This document shows positions 62,145-64,000 of a stretch of DNA of 64,000 nucleotides, one piece after another. The translations under genes were made by a program, and so were the position numbers. Under the pieces are notes generated by a model that had not been told where the DNA came from, made no database searches, and saw nothing but the letters and a program-made list of their open reading frames with translations. Origin of the DNA: Spirochaetales bacterium. GTDB lineage: Bacteria > Spirochaetota > Spirochaetia > SZUA-6. The stretch is taken from the NCBI GenBank assembly GCA_027021365.1, contig JALUUM010000009.1:1-64000 (forward strand), read 5' to 3'. Positions within the stretch are counted from its first letter, which is position 1. Each line of letters begins with the position of its first letter.

Positions 62145-63463
62145 TTTATCTTCTCCATCCTTTTCCACATTTTTTCAGCCGCTTTTCTGGCTTCTCTGAA
62201 TATATTATCCGTCTTTATCGTATATTCACCGTTCTTAAGCACCACTTTTCCGCCAACAATCACCGTATCGACGAGGCCGGAAAGACCTCCGAATACCATA
62301 TGGCCTGCAATATTTTCGGAAACAAGCGGAGTGGGAGGAACATAATCGAAAACAGTGATATCAGCCACAGAACCCTTCTCTATCTTTCCGAATCTCTGGC
62401 CAAAGTACCTCTCCAGTATCCTGTTTCCGTTATCGAGGAAAGAAAGAAAATCGGGAGGCCACAGCTTTCCCCCTGCATCCCGGTGTTTGAAGCATGCTAT
62501 CTTCATCTCCTCTATCATGTCACTTCCAATGCCATCCGTTCCCAGGGCCACATTCCTGTAGAGGGGCAGCTTTTCGTTGTAGCCGACGCTGTTGTTCATG
62601 TTGGAACGTGCGTTGTGAACGAGGAAGGAATCATGCTTGTTTATCCTTTCCACATCACCGTCTGTTAGGTAAACACCGTGTACCAGTATTGCCCTCTCAT
62701 TGAGCAGGTCAAACCTCTCCAGCCTTGCAGTAACATCCTCGCCGTAGAGGTGGTGGCTAACAGATCCATCGTAGGTATCTTCACAGAGATGGATATGGAT
62801 TCCCCTTCCTGTGGATTTTACTGCCTCTCCAAGCATCTCCATGCTCTTTTCAGAGAGTGTAAAGGGAGCGTGTGCACCTATTGCAGCCTCCAGGAGGCCC
62901 GAACTGTTCTCTAAGAGTGAACCTACAAAATCGATATTTTCACGAATACCTGCCTCCATTCCCTTCATGCCGTTCCTGTCCGTAACCTCGTAGGCAAGAA
63001 TCCCGCGCAAACCAACTTCCTTGAAAGCCCTTCCGAGGGTTCTCAATGAACCGGAGATGGAAGAGGGTGATGCATGATGATCAATAACAGCCGTCGTACC
63101 GGCCTTTATCGCCTCCAACGCTCCTACCATTCCGCTGTAGTAAACAGTCTCATCGTCCAGTGCCCTGTCCAGGCGCCACCAGAGGTTTTTCAGTACGGAG
63201 ACGAAGTCGTTGGATTCATCTATGGGAACAGTTATACCGCGGGCAAGTACCGAATAGAAGTGATTGTGACTGCAGACAAGACCCGGTGTCACAACCTTGT
63301 TGCTGCAGTCGATGATCTCGGCTTCATCTGTTTTCCTATTATTCTTCTGTTCTTCGGGTTTTCCCTTAAAGGTAATCTCCCCGTTTTCGATTACAACATC
63401 GATTCCCTCTTCCACGGGAGAACCATCAAACTGAACGACCGTTGCATTTTTCAAGATTAACAT
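62141..63463 (-). CDS. ssnA: SsnA-type amidohydrolase
   Basis: 440-aa amidohydrolase of the SsnA group, linked to selenium/purine metabolism clusters. Motifs: VCSHNHFYSVLARGI (HxH), IGAHAPFTLSEKS, IHIHLCEDTYDG, ILVHGVYLTDGD, VHNARSNMNNSVGYN and LGTDGIGSDM. Probable deaminase or ring-opening hydrolase for a purine-like substrate. AAGGGGGG precedes the ATG. First gene of the ssnA-ygeY-threonine-synthase-like-xdhA operon. Confidence 0.88.
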   Translation of the reverse strand: MLILKNATVVQFDGSPVEEGIDVVIENGEITFKGKPEEQKNNRKTDEAEIIDCSNKVVTPGLVCSHNHFYSVLARGITVPIDESNDFVSVLKNLWWRLDRALDDETVYYSGMVGALEAIKAGTTAVIDHHASPSSISGSLRTLGRAFKEVGLRGILAYEVTDRNGMKGMEAGIRENIDFVGSLLENSSGLLEAAIGAHAPFTLSEKSMEMLGEAVKSTGRGIHIHLCEDTYDGSVSHHLYGEDVTARLERFDLLNERAILVHGVYLTDGDVERINKHDSFLVHNARSNMNNSVGYNEKLPLYRNVALGTDGIGSDMIEEMKIACFKHRDAGGKLWPPDFLSFLDNGNRILERYFGQRFGKIEKGSVADITVFDYVPPTPLVSENIAGHMVFGGLSGLVDTVIVGGKVVLKNGEYTIKTDNIFREARKAAEKMWKRMEKIK

Positions 63464-63821
63464 ATAGCCCCCCTTATATGCATTATCAATAATTTATAAT
63501 ATCACTCCACATTGACCAAGTAGTTTTTACAAAAATATCAAGGCATTTTTTTGACATGTGACATACCAGCGTTTATGGGGAACAGGAAGATACACATAAA
63601 GACTACCATTATTGTACCCTCAACTTGAACTCTACTGATCTTTTCTTCGGTTTCTTCCCCATGAGGTCCTCCTACTTTTATTATCGAACCTCGCTCTACT
63701 ACCGGTTTACCTATAGGGTCTCACTGCCCGTAATATTTCAAAGGGGGTGTAATTTTACGTTGACATAAAGCGAAATTGTTCTGTATTATCAATCGGTTAT
63801 AAATAAGAAAATTTTGGTGTC
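63464..63821. other. Right-end intergenic region
   Basis: Upstream sequence of ssnA (AT-rich, a -35/-10 pair such as TTGGTC/TAAATT can be drawn on the minus strand), then a small insertion-sequence trace (63609-63662) and AT-rich sequence leading to the methyltransferase gene. Confidence 0.4.
63609..63662 (-). mobile_element. Trace of a transposase OrfA N-terminus
   Basis: A 17-codon minus-strand ORF reads MGKKPKKRSVEFKLRVQ and stops; it has AGGAGG upstream. The K-rich start followed by EFKLRV resembles IS3-type OrfA N-termini. Only this short stretch is left. Confidence 0.35.
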
Positions 63822-64000
63822 ATGTTAAATAATATTCAGACATTTGATATTAATTCCGACGACTATGCTAAATTCAGACCTAAATATCCAAGAGGTTTTT
63901 ATGATTTTCTGATACAACAGCTTTTTTCAAGAGATAAAATGTGGGATTGTGCCTGCGGTAATGGTCAAGTGGCCATTGATATGGTGGAATATTTCAATCA
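63822..64000 (+). CDS. SAM-dependent methyltransferase (3' end cut by window edge)
   Basis: The first 59 residues start MLNNIQTFDINSDDYAKFRP and reach MWDCACGNGQVAIDMVEYF, the motif I Gly-rich SAM-binding loop of class I methyltransferases (here CACGNG). The protein continues beyond the window. The ribosome site is weak. Substrate unknown. Confidence 0.75.
   Translation, partial: MLNNIQTFDINSDDYAKFRPKYPRGFYDFLIQQLFSRDKMWDCACGNGQVAIDMVEYFN

Overview
The window reads as a stretch of chromosome from an anaerobic, Gram-negative-type (double-membrane) bacterium. Spirochaetota is the best guess, by inference rather than proof: there is a set of LPP20/CsgG-like lipoproteins and outer-membrane barrels, a Gram-negative-style mnmE-mnmG-rsmG tRNA/rRNA modification operon, a membrane pyrophosphatase, and the YgeW/YgeY/SsnA purine-degradation genes typical of fermentative anaerobes. 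No rRNA, tRNA, CRISPR array or intact mobile element was seen.

Layout. 0-4 kb: a nitroreductase cut by the window edge, and a MoxR/NorQ-type AAA+ ATPase paired with a NorD/CoxE-type VWA protein. 4-7.3 kb: phoU-phoB-phoR-like phosphate signalling operon and a lipoprotein hydrolase. 7.4-13.9 kb: a DUF2089/SHOCT-like regulator pair, mnmE-mnmG-rsmG-DUF3783, a coiled-coil protein and a glycerophosphodiesterase. 13.9-21.8 kb: one minus-strand block of K+-dependent membrane pyrophosphatase, an unknown 261-aa protein, and four exported proteins (two LPP20-like, one other lipoprotein, one beta-barrel protein). 21.8-29.4 kb: AT-rich accessory region with a frameshifted CsgG/TPR gene, a decayed envelope gene, an adenylate-cyclase remnant, a membrane LuxR regulator and several unknown secreted proteins.

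29.4-36.7 kb: Kelch protein, NagA-like amidohydrolase, then the first half of a purine-degradation system (xanthine dehydrogenase FeS and FAD subunits, 8-oxoguanine-deaminase-like enzyme, YgeW carbamoyltransferase), and a Crp/Fnr regulator. 36.7-48.5 kb: AT-rich region with small membrane proteins, gene fragments, an MBL-fold hydrolase and a complete nucleoside-import operon (GntR regulator, BMP binding protein, ATPase, two permeases, cytidine deaminase, SAH/MTA-deaminase-like enzyme), plus a TauE/SafE permease with the same promoter-operator. 48.7-56.8 kb: a sulfite-oxidase-fold protein with a small membrane partner, a CDP-alcohol phosphatidyltransferase, and a sugar ABC importer with LacI regulator and TreT-like trehalose synthase. 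56.8-63.5 kb: an orphan corrinoid protein and the second half of the purine system (XDH molybdenum subunit, threonine-synthase-like enzyme, YgeY, SsnA). The right edge holds an insertion-sequence trace and a truncated methyltransferase.

How it fits together: imported nucleosides can be deaminated by the cytidine deaminase and amidohydrolases, the bases oxidised by the three-subunit xanthine dehydrogenase (split between two loci about 22 kb apart), and products handled by YgeW, YgeY and SsnA. The most notable non-coding signal is a set of genes without Shine-Dalgarno sites whose -35/-10 boxes sit so that transcription would start at or within a few bases of the ATG, which suggests leaderless mRNAs.
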